From Basidiobolus meristosporus CBS 931.73 (taxonomy: Eukaryota; Basidiobolomycota; Basidiobolomycetes; Basidiobolales; Basidiobolaceae): a stretch of DNA of 64,000 nucleotides. Under the pieces are notes generated by a model. The model saw nothing but the letters and a program-made list of their open reading frames with translations. It was not told the DNA's origin and searched no databases. Position numbers and translations under genes: made by a program. The DNA lies in NCBI GenBank assembly GCA_002104905.1, contig MCFE01000375.1, positions 1-64,000 of the forward strand, read 5' to 3'. Numbering within the stretch: position 1 is the stretch's first letter; every line of letters begins with the position of its first letter. Positions 21,113 through 33,149 of the stretch are shown here, one piece after another.

Positions 21113-22730
21113 ATGGATTCAAGTGTTGCTTCAGTGATTTTGCTGTTGACACAGCGATTGAATGCTTATATAGAAAATCGATAACCAATGGCCGTGTAGG
21201 AAATGGGATAATTTCCCGCCATGTCCCCATGTATGGGGTGTCAACCTTAAACTACGGTGAGCCCAATATGGTACATCGATGAATAAGAAACCCGAGGTCA
21301 CATGAATGAATCACCAAATGTCCGTCTTAACCTTTTTGGGAACACAGGATTATAAAGCGGCTCTAATTATAGTTGGGAGCAACAGCCAATCATTCCTCAG
21401 GCCCTTTGGGGTGGGCTCTGCATTGAGATATGCTTGCCAAATCTTACTTAGTGGAAGATCGCAGATAACCCACCGACATGCTTGTACTTGTATGAACTTG
21501 CTTTTTAACTAAATCAATTGGGGCTCATATCGGCCATCGTTACACTTAAACATCAGGTGATGCAGAGATACACTTCCATTGAACCTTAGATGCAAGTGCG
21601 GAGAAGTGTTACAGAGGTAGTGGTGGCCTACTCTGCTGATGCCTCAACTGATCGCGTAAGTAGATTGGTCTTGATCACATACATTAAGCTGGATAAGATA
21701 TGGATCCCTGTGGCGCATTTGTGCGTTCACCAGATTAGGTTCTACGTCTTAGGCGGGACGCTAAGCATCCAAATGTTCAAACCGATCGATCATTTAAAAC
21801 CAACTTATTCGCTATTAGTAACTCGGAAGGATGAATTTGGAATAAACAAGACATGTCTGGGATTAACGACGCTATTTTGTCAGTCTCAAGGCGCCTCTCG
21901 CAAAAGAAACCCCTTTTCACCGCGAGGTTAGATCGTCAAAATCAGCCTATGGCTCCCGGGTGCTTGAACAAATGATGTGTCACCCACTCTGGTCCAAGCA
22001 TAGTGCAGCCATTCAATCCTCTGATAACGATTGAAACTATTAGTGAAGCCTAGTTTCCAGCACGCCAGCACTGTACCACATCTCTTGATTGTTACAGGCT
22101 AACCCCAAGTATGTATTCCTAGACTCAAATCCTATTCCGACGGGATCTCGACTCCAATAGATTTTCATTTACCAAATCCAGCCTTCTGTGATTAGAGGGG
22201 CAATTTACCTAGTGACTCAGTAGAGGGACCTATTGTGGTCTCTGCAATGTTCGGGCTCACAAATTGAACTGAACTAAGCCAGCCTATACCGGACTTATCT
22301 TAGGCTATCAGACCAATAGATTCCCCATACAGTCCTGCTAGTCATCTCTCTGCAAGTGCGGGCGAAGAGGGGTGGCTTAAGGATAGCGTAGTATTCCGAA
22401 ATCCACTGCGCAGCCAGATTTTGCAAGCTAATCACGAGCTTCTTGGATGGATTGGGATTTGCAGGGAGATTACCCTGCTCCTGGGTGAATCTGAGATTGA
22501 GGTGAGCATTGCTACCAAGGCAGCCATTGGTGAATGATATGGCAGGTATAATTGTTACTCATGAAACCAAATTTAACTAGTTCCGTTGAGGGACACTGAT
22601 GGTGATTTCGCACACCATCCTATCCTATGTCCAGACAAACATCGTACCACCGATCGGAGAATTACACTAACTCGTTCGAATATAAGGAAAACACTGCTAC
22701 TTGACGAGGCCTTTCTCTTTTCTCTCCAGC
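21113..22730. promoter_or_regulatory. divergent upstream region of zinc-finger genes 2 and 3
   Basis: About 1.6 kb between two start codons that point away from each other. A TATA-like box lies near each gene (about 21,165 on the minus strand, ATATAAGG at about 22,679 on the plus strand). The plus side has a pyrimidine-rich CTTTCTCTTTTCTCTCC just before the ATG at 22731, typical of fungal transcription starts. A 113-codon plus-strand frame at about 21590-21931 has no recognisable content. Confidence 0.4.
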
Positions 22731-23375
22731 ATGCTGAAAGCTAATGAAACAGGTCAGGCAGACGAGCCTGAGTCATCAAATCACTTCGTTACTCACCTAC
22801 ACTCCCAGAACGGGAGTAAGCCAGTTTCGGTTGTGAAGCCCCTCCCCGGTATCCAAGAGTTATTCTCTGAAGAGGGTTGGTTCCATTCAACGTCCCTTTC
22901 AGTACCCTCGAGTTATACCAAGGTAGAAGTGAACACTCCACAATCTATCTTTGGTGGGGCGAGTAGCCATGTGCCAACCTCTAAGTCTCCCGGGTATCCC
23001 ATCCCCAATCACCATGAGCCATTAGACCCAGGCTCAAAAAGAAGACATCCCGAGTTCGACGCGCCTTCTGTTGACCGGAAGGAAGAAGGGCCTGATTCTT
23101 CGGAAGATAATGATGATATCCACAGTCGCTCTAAACCCCCTTCTCCGTACAACTCGTCCAACCCTAATGTAATGTTCATAGGGCAGCCCAACTATATATC
23201 GAAGAAGCATGTCTGCCATGTCTGTAACAAACGATTCCCCCGACCAAGCTCACTACGCGTTCACCTGAACACACATACTGGCGAAAAGCCATACATTTGC
23301 GAATACCCTGGTTGCATGCGTGGCTTCTCAGTGCTTTCCAACCTCAGAAGGCACTCCAAAACACACCCCTCATGA
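22731..23375 (+). CDS. C2H2 zinc-finger transcription factor, paralogue 3
   Basis: Single-exon protein of 214 residues. I start it at the ATG at 22731, because the frame upstream begins with TTG and overlaps a pyrimidine-rich leader. Fingers: KKHVCHVCNKRFPRPSSLRV, linker HTGEKPYICEYPGCMRG, FSVLSNLRRHSKTH. The private motif is LPGIQELFSEEGWF (residues 38-51). The middle is acidic and Ser-rich (EEGPDSSEDNDDIHS), with a basic KRRHPE. The gene is transcribed opposite to paralogues 1 and 2 and shares a divergent upstream region with paralogue 2, suggesting an inverted local duplication. The second finger has G in place of R before FSVLSN. Confidence 0.85.
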   Translation: MLKANETGQADEPESSNHFVTHLHSQNGSKPVSVVKPLPGIQELFSEEGWFHSTSLSVPSSYTKVEVNTPQSIFGGASSHVPTSKSPGYPIPNHHEPLDPGSKRRHPEFDAPSVDRKEEGPDSSEDNDDIHSRSKPPSPYNSSNPNVMFIGQPNYISKKHVCHVCNKRFPRPSSLRVHLNTHTGEKPYICEYPGCMRGFSVLSNLRRHSKTHPS

Positions 23376-26098
23376 CGGGCCAACCTCCTCCACCTCGCAT
23401 CAGCATATTCTCGGCAGTTATAATCTTTGGGATTCCATTGGGGGGGGGGTGGACGGTGCAACCATACCAGAATTTAGATTATAGAAATGGTATTTCTCCA
23501 CTGAGGAGTATGCTCGTCTTGTAAATTGACCCTGTGAACATTCTCATTCTTGCATGCAACATAGGAAAAGGAAGCATTCTATCCATTACTCCATACGGAA
23601 TTTGTATTATACGTTATTATTTATTAATGAAGGGCATTTCTAAATGGAGCATCCAAGTGAATGGTAGCCAGAGGTATCGATTGGCTGGCGTGGTTGATCG
23701 GATTGGTGTCGTTGGGTGGTGGTACCTTTCGAAGTAGAATAGAGGCAAGCAGAGGGAGTGGAACCTAGGAAACAGGTAGTCATACCACTGATCTCGAGAT
23801 CTCCAACCTGAGAAATCATCTGAGCCTATCAAGTGGCACAACTAATCACCTCCTTAGATCGTAGGTAGCTGAGACGAAAAAGGAAATCCCAGGCCAGCTA
23901 TTTGAAATCATCCACTGCGTTTCATTGCTCTTGGCACAGGGTCATTCGACTGGCCACCTGACACATCTGCGCTTGAACGGAAGCCTGCGAAACAATGGAG
24001 GGTATCACACGAAACATCCGGTTGATGGTTCGTTAACGGCAACCATGTCACGCTCGTACCACCGAAACATCCACCGGATTCATGGAGCCACTGGACGCAC
24101 CGCTAGTTGCGCTTCGATCTCAGTATCGCCTGACTCATATGATTGGGGTAACCCAAGGATAGTGATCACTGTTGTGTTTCACCAGGGTGTTACCAGGGTA
24201 TCGTTTCCATTGGATCTCGAACGAACACAAAGTTTGGCTGAGGGGCTTCCTGGGTTGCCAGCTGTGGCTTAATGGCTGGCCTGCAGTTTCTATCACATGC
24301 TTGCGTATGGCAGCCAACAAGCCAACCCTCCATTTGGCTGATTCCTGTGAATTCGCTAAGCTGACATCTCGGAGCAGCACGCGCACGCTCCACATCGCCA
24401 ATTCGGTATTCGGTAGCGCGGTCAATCGGTAGGTGTATAGCGGGAGAAGCTTCTGGGGGCACTCCGCAGATGGCATGTCTGTCGGTCGACTGGACACCCG
24501 CTGCCGGCACGCAGACCGACAGACAACTGATGACCAATACTCGAGTATGCATGGAGCCGGGAGAAAGAGGAAGCCAACCTAGTTCACATCCAGCAAAGAC
24601 TGATTGGTTACACGGCACAGTTCCGGCATTGCCATTCCCAGACGTCAACTGTCGGACAATACCAGCGAGGTATCAGTTTCATTTTGAACCGCCCCCTAAT
24701 CGTAGAACTGACAACGTTGGTGTTACCTTGAGCTTATGCTAGATTCCATGGACGGGTTTTGGAAAAGCATACGATGGGGCTCTACCCTACACAAAGTCAA
24801 CCCTAACCAATTTAGCATCGACATCCATTAATTGCCTACATTCGGTTGGGCATGGCCATACTAGGCGATCGGGTGATGGCCGCTTCTACTTCCAGTATCT
24901 GAGGAGTGATCGCGGTGGATTCGCCTGATTCCGATCAAGTGGGGTGACTGGCCTTTCCAAACCTCTGCGCACTTGCCTTCACGGGTCTCCATCGCCAGGG
25001 GATCTGGCGGTGATCACACAGATGGTGATGGCCATGGCCATACTCCCCTGATCGGACCGCTCGTCGGTACCACCAAGGGCCGTGGAATGAGGAGAAATAG
25101 GAACTCTGCCCCGCCAGAGAATCATATACCCGAGCCGGTCGTTTGTCAGCTTACGGGGATCTCCCTGGTGGATGGCGGGTAGAGCATGACTGGGAGGAAG
25201 GCTGAATGTTTCATTGGATTGCCTTGGTGGGCAAGTGCCCTATTGGGGACGATTGCTGGGTAAATACCCAAATCCGGCCTCGAAATACCAAAAATAGGAT
25301 TCCCAGCCGGTTGCTACCATTGGCTGGTGTCTTGGACAGAATACTTGGAACGCAGACAGTCACTCCAACGTATTGGCATACAGGGCGGTTGTGCTGAACT
25401 CGTAGCATAGCATTCAATTGTCGCGAGGCACCCGTTGTCTGGGATGAGGGTGAGGGAGAGGATGCGTAGCAGATGACGTGTCCCTGGGCTCTTCCTGGGA
25501 GGGGAGGATCGGAAGTTGACCCTAGGGCCGGGATTTGGTCCGTTGGTTCAGAACCAAGTTCCTGAAGAACCGTTAGGAAGGGCATCCCAGTCGATATTAG
25601 GAAGGGACCAGTTATGTAATCAAGCACGAAACCAACCATCGCCCTCTTCACCGCTTTGGTAGGCCGGAGCCGAATTTAATCATGATCCCACGGAGACATG
25701 AACCAAGCCAAGCCTTCAAGCCGCCGGTTTCAGGTTTCGCCTGGCGCTGCGGACATCGGTGAATCCTCTCCCATGGATTCACGGTGGGTATGCATTGCGA
25801 TTCCTCGCACCGATGCGTTTCTTCGGCGCAGTCATTTCAATCCGATGCTAACCCAAACTATACCGCGGGAAATTGGGTTTACTCCCCAAACCTTTGGCGA
25901 GTTGGAGTTGAATCCACCTCGCCGGTGGCCTCTTCCGGATCCTGGGCTGATTGGAAGAAGAATTTCTACGGTTGGGCAATCCTTTCTCGAGCTTCCCACT
26001 TCGGTGTGACCAGGGTAGTCCCTTTTCAAGCCGATTTTGGGTATCTCCCTACGTGTTGTATAGCAGGACTATCGCATCCAATCAGGATGACTCTATCG
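23376..26098. other. GC-rich stretch without a convincing gene
   Basis: After zinc-finger gene 3 the sequence is GC-rich with normal CG content and open in many frames simultaneously, with 60-150-codon overlapping frames on both strands. No domain or in-phase exon chain is visible. A homopolymer G run lies at 23,444-23,452. One plus-strand stretch near 25,830-25,960 reads like a secreted-type protein segment rich in Ser and Trp (SGSWADWKKNFYGWA). The stretch stops sharply at about 26,098, where the CG-depleted half begins. Confidence 0.35.
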
Positions 26099-26337
26099 AC
26101 CAGCTGAGCATTTTGGTAGCAATTTATGGTGTTCTGCTTTCTGTTAATACTTAGTTTACACCTAATCCACCCAAATACCTTTAGATTCTGTATATAGCTT
26201 GTTGCCAAGTGGTGAGTTATTTTCTTGAGGTTTAGCTGGCAAGATATCAGCCAACTCTTGGAATTTGTGTCAGCCTGAAAGTTATCAAGATCTTCAAACT
26301 CATGAAAAAGCCCCAAACCTTGCACACCACTTTCTGG

Positions 26338-26690
26338 GACCTATTGTGCAACAATCCTTATGGAAAATCTCAAACTTGGAATTCATCAGATTTTCAGCTG
26401 GTATTCTGCTGACATTCTGATGGTATTTTGTTGGTACTTGGCTGGTTTTTTTCCTTCAAGCTTTTAGTTGCAATACTTGGTGGAAGTAGTCAGCAGTTGA
26501 TTACCAAATTTGGTATGAATGCTAGCTGGACTAGCCATCTCCTGGAAAATATATCTGCTTATCTGCCCAACAGCTAGTACCTGAGATATTGACAGTTGTC
26601 ACTCATGAGAAACCTGGAATTCCACCCATATCATGATGGTATTGTGCTGGTGTCTACTTCATTCTTTCTTTGGGAATCTCATCAATACTA
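26338..26690 (-). mobile_element. 0.3-kb repeat, copy 1 (MITE-like)
   Basis: Reads inverted relative to a second copy at 38,948-39,262. Shared blocks include AAACTTGGAATTCATC, TACCAAATTTGGTATG, TCTCCTGGA and GAGATATT. In the second copy the element interrupts a duplicated sequence, which shows it was inserted as a unit. Ends are only weakly inverted (CCCTxxGAAAAA-like). No coding capacity, so it is probably a non-autonomous DNA transposon. Confidence 0.5.
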
Positions 26691-27004
26691 TTGCAAATAT
26701 CCTCTTGGTCAATAAACACCATGTTTGGGCTCAATCAGTGAACATCATACAATTCACTCTCAATATCCCCTGGAATCTTACACCACTGATTGCTAGCAAA
26801 ACTTGTTTATATGGCACAAACAAATAGGGAATACCTTGCCAATGCATAGGCCTTAAGGGCTTGGATGATTGCACTACTACTGTATAAATTGGTCATGTAG
26901 CCTTTGATGGACTATCCTACTCCATTCTTTGTACTGACCTCCTTGGGCTATGTGAACAACTGGGTTTGTGTATTGAGTTTGGTGTCATTTAGGTAATATC
27001 TATT

Positions 27005-27110
27005 GCAAAGGTTTTGAACATATTGGAAGTGATTGGAAGAACAAGTATATTACATGGTTTTCACCAAGTAACATATTGAATGTAAGAGTGGTATTTATAC
27101 TCTTGAGTTG
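27005..27110 (-). repeat. fragment related to the copia LTR
   Basis: GAAGTGATTGGAAGAACAAG followed by a TATT/ACATGGTTTTCACC stretch parallels positions about 36,980-37,060 of the copia 5' LTR and about 28,345-28,420 of its 3' LTR. The ends are diverged, so I read it as an old, partial LTR of a related family. Confidence 0.45.
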
Positions 27111-28327
27111 TAACTACCCTACATGAGCAACTACACATCATGACAAGTGCCCATCAAGGGGAGACTAGGAGACTTAGAGGACTAGAAGCACCAATAATAC
27201 CACAGCCCAAAGTTTCTACTGGGAAAATATGCATTATGCCATTCAGCACCTTGTGAGTCATATGTAGCCTATCAGAAAAGATACTCAAGCATCATAAAGA
27301 ACCACTGAATCCTACTTAAACAGTCCACCTGTTATGAAAAGCTATTATAAATCTTGTTCACATGCCAACAGCTGGATCTGAGAAGTACTTGATTGTTGCC
27401 AGATATGACCTTATTGCGCAGTCCAAAGCTTGAACCCTACACAACAACAAAAGCCATACCATATGTGATTTATACTTGAGGACATCATTGGCAGATTTGG
27501 TAGTATATGCTGATTTATTGCTGATTGAGGAGATATGGCATCCCAAGCAATTGAGGAATTGTGCTCAAGATACCAGATACACATTGCTTTTACTACTGCT
27601 CACCACTGTCAAGCCAATGGAATGGTACAAGTATATCCCTATGAGAAATAACTTGGTCTTGCAGGTGTATCTAATCCAAATCAACAGTCAGAATCCCACC
27701 ACAAAGCTGCCATAGTGCTGGCACCTTGGAATTGTTGGCCCTCTCACAATCTTATGACAGGATCATGATAGCATTTTGCTGAAAATACTGCCAAATAAAG
27801 TTAAAAAGTCAACAGTGCTTTAGCGGTCTTTTGACAAGAATTGCATGACATTCTGATGGTCTTAATGCACTCTACATTTATTATGGCAGACCTAACTAGC
27901 CAGTACATCCAATTGCCTTATATGGCAAGAAATTTAATGGTGTTCTGATGGCCTCATTGTATACCTCTGCTGGCATTATAATGGCCATACAGCAGCCTAT
28001 AGCTGGTTCTGTATAGTGCTACTATACCAATCTATTAAATAGTATTTCCCTCTTCTACCTCCCCTTGTGCCATTCATATATTCCACTGTAGAATCACCCC
28101 TTTTTGTTTGCCTACCCACCATTACCTTAGGTATTCCTCATATAGTTGGAATAAAAAAGAACTATGGCCTCTTGCTTACTAACCTCTGCAAATGCACACA
28201 CCTGCTGCAATATTTGATATACTTCTATCACCTCATCTTTACAGCTTTTCAGTGTGATACTTGCAAGGTTGCAATATACTTTGTATTGCTGGTAACATAT
28301 ACATCTTGCAAACATTTGCTTGGTTGC

Positions 28328-28675
28328 TGTTGTACAAGTCTTGGAGATATTGGTACTGATTGGGAGAACAATTAGATTATGTGGTATTCACCTAATGATC
28401 TATTGTAAGTAAAAGTAGTGTTTATACTGTTGCATGATCTTGGTATAAAAAGCACACAGAATAGGCTTGGGAAAGTCGCAAGAACACATTTGCAAAGTTT
28501 GGGGCTGTTTGGGCAACTTGGAGAAATTTGGTGCTCTGAGTACCAGATGTTGTGGTGAAAATATTTCAAGTAAATCCCAACAAAAAACACAGTTAATACT
28601 GCCTAAGACTTTTTGGTAAGGATCCAAGTAACTAAGTTAGGTCAATATATAGGTAGAATTACAAACTTTACAACA
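28328..28675 (-). repeat. copia 3' LTR
   Basis: On the minus strand it starts TGTTGTAAAGTTTG and ends CTTGTACAACA, the canonical TG..CA form. It pairs with 36,964-37,310 over its whole length with many substitutions. A purine-rich GCATGGGAG precedes it, as a polypurine tract should. Confidence 0.85.
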
Positions 28676-28709
28676 CTCCCATGCAACTAAATGTTCATAC
28701 TGACTGGTC

Positions 28710-28800
28710 CTAATTCAACTTAAGATATTCAAACTTGTCTTTAGCTAATGTTTTAGTAAATACATCTGCAATCATTTCATCTGTAGGACACTAAGCTAAG
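28710..28800 (-). pseudogene. copia RNase H C-terminal remnant
   Basis: Minus-strand CPTDEMIADVFTKTLAKDKF, then a short tail and TAG, is the classic end of copia polyproteins (T-x-E-M-x-A-D-x-x-T-K-x-L). Just before it NHRVMENNLVNLA with one stop matches the preceding RNase H helix. Everything upstream to the linker region is deleted. Confidence 0.8.
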
Positions 28801-28863
28801 TTAACTAAGTTGTTCTCCATAACTCTGTGATTGCAGATCTCCAAGACTTTGTCTGAGGGCTAT

Positions 28864-30690
28864 TCAGGGCCTCTTATACAGTCTGGGGCCATCAATATGG
28901 ACTGGATTGGCATAGGTTACGTTTGTACCCTCACTAATATAGTGATTTGGGCTATTTCTTGACTGGTTGGAACTCCTGATTTGTGACACTGGAATGATTA
29001 CTTCTGAGAGATTCCTGGGCCCTGATTCAGGCTGAACCATGGTTTCAGAGTCCTCTGGATTGAAAAAATTCTCATTGATATGCTCTGATTGAATCCTGAC
29101 TATTGATGGGCCTGAGATCAGATTTTTGTCAAAATCTGATGTCACTTTTTGTGAGAATATTGAATCTTTGTCAAACAACCCATCCCTGGACTTGATCAGT
29201 ATCTTTGCTTAGGTAGTTTAGAGTCTGTATAACTAACTCTCATAGTGGTGGCCCAAAAATATGAACTTTAAACTGTTTGGCTCCAATTTTTACTGATTTC
29301 TGGGCTGTTTCTTGGCATATGTTGTACACCCAGATATTCCCAGATGCTGTGCACTTGGCCTGCATCCATACCATGCCTCAAATGGAGTAGAATCACAAAG
29401 TGTTCTGTTATGACTCCTATCTTTACGGTGTAGAGCTGTGGCAACTGATTTTGCCAATAAATCATAGGATAAGTTTTGGTCATGAATTGTAGATCTTGCC
29501 ATATCATTTATTGATCTGTTAGCATGTTCTGCTACTTCATTTTGCTGTGGGGAATGTTAGCAGTAGTCCCTTGCTTTATCCTATGAATCTTGCAGAAGTG
29601 GATGAAGAGTTGTGAGGTATATTCTCCACCATTGTCAGAGTGCATTTTTTTGATTTCTTCACCAGTTTCTCTCCCCACTATGGCTTTAGACTCCCTGAGC
29701 TTAGACAGAGCTTCTCCTTTCTCTCCATGAGTTAGACTCACATGAATCTTGCATAATCATCAATAAAAGTGATTAAATACTGCATCCTGCCCAGGGATAA
29801 ATTTTGCATATGTCCACAGAGATCAAGGTGCATTATATCTATTATTTTTGGAGATTTGTCTAACCCACAACTCTTGAATAGTTTCCTGGCTTGTTTACCA
29901 TATATAAAGGATTAACAGTGCACCAAATTAGTGACAGGATTGATTTTACTGCAGAAATTAGCTGATCTTTGATCATTTTGTGCAAATAATCAAGATTGAT
30001 GTATCCAAATCTCCTGTGCCAAAGCATTGGTGTTTCTTCACTCAAGTTACTTTTACTGGCTTCCAGATATGATGGAATATAAGTCAACTTGAGTAGATTC
30101 AGATCTCTGATACCCAAAGGAATATGGGCAACATTTTGATCAGCAATCCTGCTTCCAGAACTGTCAAAACTGTAACTGAGTTCTTATGCAGTGGCCTTGC
30201 TTACAGAGAGTGGGCTCTTGACTATTTCAGGTACATAGGGTACTTCTCTGAGGGTAAGTGTATGGCATCCTTCACTGCTTCTAAGGCATATGCAGATACT
30301 TCCTGCTCCCACTCCATTAAGTGTTTCATAGTGACACATGAAAATCTTCTTAACTGGAATTTCTTGATATTGTATAAAAGTTTCTTTTTGCTGTGTAAAT
30401 TGTTGAGATGCTGCAGAGTCAATATACCACATTTGAAAGTCCTTAATTGTGGTCACATTTAGTACAGATATGAGTAGTCTAGATTTAGTGGTTGCAGCAT
30501 TTTCATATTCTGGCTTTTTCTGCTCACTATCTCTGTTCTTGGGGTACCAGTCCAATGTGTGTCTGTTCCTTTTGCACTAGTAGCAGAGCAGATTACTATT
30601 GCCTTTAAAGGGTCTTGGATACCCCCTTTGTTGGTTATTGTTGTTTATCAAAGCATTTTCTTGTTCCTTCCTTCCTATTGGGGCGGTATC
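28864..30690 (-). pseudogene. copia protease-integrase part of pol
   Basis: Broken minus-strand coding pieces in correct copia order. Zinc-knuckle remnant and KNRD near 30,540-30,600. Protease WYIDSAASQQF near 30,430 (DSA instead of DSG). GAG-pre-integrase LWHRRFGYINLDYL at about 29,990-30,030. Integrase core KMHSDNGGEYTSQLF near 29,610-29,650 with the second catalytic Asp, then ARSTIHDQNLSYDLLAKSV and TPFEAWYGCRPS near 29,330-29,480. The integrase-RT linker (28,864-29,178, Ser/Pro/Asn-rich) follows. At least three stops and several shifts interrupt it. Confidence 0.8.
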
Positions 30691-31067
30691 TGGGTTATTA
30701 CTGACTGTACTTGGTGAGTGGGAGAGCTTGTAGGTCAAGTCACTACCACTTGGTTCAGAATAGCTTCTGACAGAAGGTAGCAAGGTAATAAAGACTTGTG
30801 TTTATTCTGTTCAAATCTTCCTGTTCTCTCACTTGGTTCAATTGGATATATACATATATATCACTTGGGGGAGCTTAGATAATAGACAATGTGTTATAAA
30901 ATAGGGGTGTGAACACCTTCCTGTTATGGTAAGTGTTCTATCTAGATAAGGGCAGGAATAGGAGGGAGGATGTATGGGGGAATCATAGGGAGGATACTGG
31001 TGGCCTTTGTGTAGGACTCTGGGGAGAACTCTTGGGCAAAGAGTGGGTACTACATTTGATACTCACA
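30691..31067 (-). repeat. nested gypsy 3' LTR
   Basis: Minus strand starts TGTGAGTATCAAATG and ends AGTAATAACCCA. The same sequence with minor changes is at 35,370-35,742. It contains a TATATATATGT stretch and a TTTATTACC region suited to promoter and polyadenylation use. Confidence 0.8.
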
Positions 31068-31181
31068 TATCCTGGGGGTTAAGAGGGAGCTTTGTCCTCA
31101 AAGTTCCTTGACCAACTTGCTTCTCCAGGGTTGATTTTGTTTATGCAGTATGGGGAGTCACCATAGTACCATTGCTGGTTG

Positions 31182-32290
31182 TCACTTGCAAGGGGGTTGC
31201 AGGCAAGTATCTGATACCATTTTGCAGCAGAGTGGGGTGCAGCTTGTGTTGCTTAAGGGATGTTTTCCACATAGCCAAACAATTGGCAAACCATAGGGTT
31301 CTAGGTAAGTTCCTTGGGATGATTGGAGAAAACAAAGAGATGCAATAACGTAATAAAGTCTTGCTTCTTTATCTTGCAAACATTGTTGGGGCTTGTCCTT
31401 GTTGTGTTCAATATGACAGTGGGGGACCTTTTGAAGAGGGCATATACTTGGTTGGCAGTCACCTGTTGCTGATAACAAGTTTTTGCTACTTCCAAGACAT
31501 ATGTAGTTCTTCCATAGAAACTGTGTCACAATTGAGGCGCTTTTGCACTTGCCTCATGGTCACTACAGAGTCTGCTGTGGCTTCTTTGGCTTCTTGGAGT
31601 TCAACTTTGTACTGATTCCTGACTAGTCCTATGGTAAACCACTGTAATAGTTGTAACACAGCTACTTGGTAGATTGTATGGGTCAACTGGCAGGTGAATT
31701 TAATCTGTTTGCATATACCTTAATGACCATGGTGCCAATTAATGGCAAGTATGCAACAAAACAGGGGGGCTCTTGAGGTCTTGTGAGGGTGCCACAGTTG
31801 ATTCCTTGCATCTTCTGTCTGACTGTGTCCAGTATGAATATGGGAATCAGTGCGGTGTCCTTCTCCTTAATGATTAAGGAACCTCCTCTCAGGTGGTGCA
31901 CAGTCTTCTTGGGTAGTATCTCCATGCTTTACATTGGCATGGGTAACTTGTCTTGTCCCTCTCTGATTGTGTCTTGTATCAATGTGACTGCACTGGCAAA
32001 CAACTCTTCATAGGTGGCTCTTATTGCACGTGATGCTTGTACAATATCTCTCAACATATGCAGGTTGGTCTTGTTTTCAATATCATCTTGGTTCTTGCTG
32101 GTGGGAGGGGTATCACAAGTTTTGGGTGAACTGTTTCCTTTGGCACTTTCATATGCATTCTTTTGTTCTCCCTTTTGGGCAAACTTCCTTGCACATATCA
32201 GTTGTACCTATATTGACTAAAATCTCCTCTAATAAAATTTTTATATATCCTGTATCTTCCTCTATCCTTGTCCTGATAATTGTTTAATCA
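31182..32290 (-). pseudogene. extra ORF 3' of integrase in the nested gypsy
   Basis: Between integrase and 3' LTR there is about 1.1 kb with protein-like minus-strand reading. A helical Lys/Glu-rich part (SKNQDDIENKTNLHMLRDIV, EELFASAVTLIQDTIREGQD) is followed, after one TAA, by TVHHLRGGSLIIKEKDTALI and IPIFILDTVRQKMQGINCG. Further frames continue to about 31,180. There is no chromodomain, transmembrane segment or signal peptide, so it is not an obvious env or chromo tail. I do not recognise the family. Confidence 0.45.
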
Positions 32291-32668
32291 CACTTTAGCT
32301 TCAGTGATGATTGGTGGATCATCATGAAACAGTTTCAGATGGGCTGGCACTATATTGCTGATTGTCTTTTATTCACGGTGATGGTGCACTTTGGCCCATG
32401 GTCCAAACTAATATCAGTGCAAGGGCCAATCCATTGGGGTGTAAATTGTGGGCAAAACTTGAGGCCTGCAACAGTTTGGTTGTACCACACTTTGTTGCCT
32501 GGTTTCCACTTTTATCCCATTAGTTTCTCATTTTTAGGTGGAGGGGGAAGGAGCTTGTTGACATTTTCAAATTCTCTTATGTAAAGGTGGGTGATACAGT
32601 GTATCAACCTTTCTACATAATTGTTATTTGTTGTCAAGGGGACACCTTCCATTGTCAATCCAGCTTCT

Positions 32669-33149
32669 TCATGCCATGGGCCTTTGTCCATACAGAACTT
32701 TGTATGGGGAGAAACCTGTCATTTTATTTGGTATTGTATGCATTGCTAGGAGTGTCAGTGGGAGCAGCTTGGCCCATGATTGGGGAAGTTCCCAGTGAAG
32801 CTTCTCTAGTATGCAGCAGCATGTCTGGCTCATCCTCTTGGTTAATCCATTGGTCTGGGGGTGATACATGGCTGTGAGGACCTGTTTCATGCCAGTCATT
32901 TGGCACAAATGGGCCACAGTGTTTTTCAGGTGTTTTCATAAAGGGGCCAACGAAGTCTATCCCTACCCAGTGAAAGGGTAGGTCAACTGGTATTAGTGCA
33001 ATTGCCCCTATTTTCTGACTCCAGTTAACTCTTTTGCAGGTGGAGCATCTTTGTAGCATATTCATGATGCAGGTCATCATTTTTTTCCAGTAAAATGTCT
33101 TTCTTAACATCTTATATGCTGTTAGGGGGTTAGCGTGACCTAATGACAT
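32669..33149 (-). pseudogene. nested gypsy integrase, core deleted
   Basis: The zinc-binding N-terminal part is visible (GHANPLTAYKMLRKTFYWKK then CSTCKRVNWSQ), followed by WVGIDFVGPFMKTPE carrying the first catalytic Asp. The reading then jumps frame to VLTAMYHPQTNGLTKRMSQ, which is the region of the catalytic Glu (here K). The segment with the second Asp is absent. Confidence 0.75.

Larger units (their letters stand above)
26099..28322. repeat. unclassified CG-depleted repeat region
   Basis: Stops in all frames and almost no CG dinucleotides. It contains a copy of a 0.3-kb repeat (26,338-26,690), a fragment related to the copia LTR (about 27,005-27,110) and several dispersed copies of a motif close to ATTCTGATGGTATTTTG (about 26,410; 27,850; 27,940). 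I recognise no coding domain. Confidence 0.5.

Noticed and set aside
24190-25651. 146- and 152-codon frames
   Set aside because: GC-rich sequence gives long chance frames on both strands; composition is not protein-like.
27721-28060. Short dispersed motif (ATTCTGATGGT...) as a CRISPR-like or satellite array
   Set aside because: Spacing and sequence are irregular; it fits degenerate transposon subterminal repeats.
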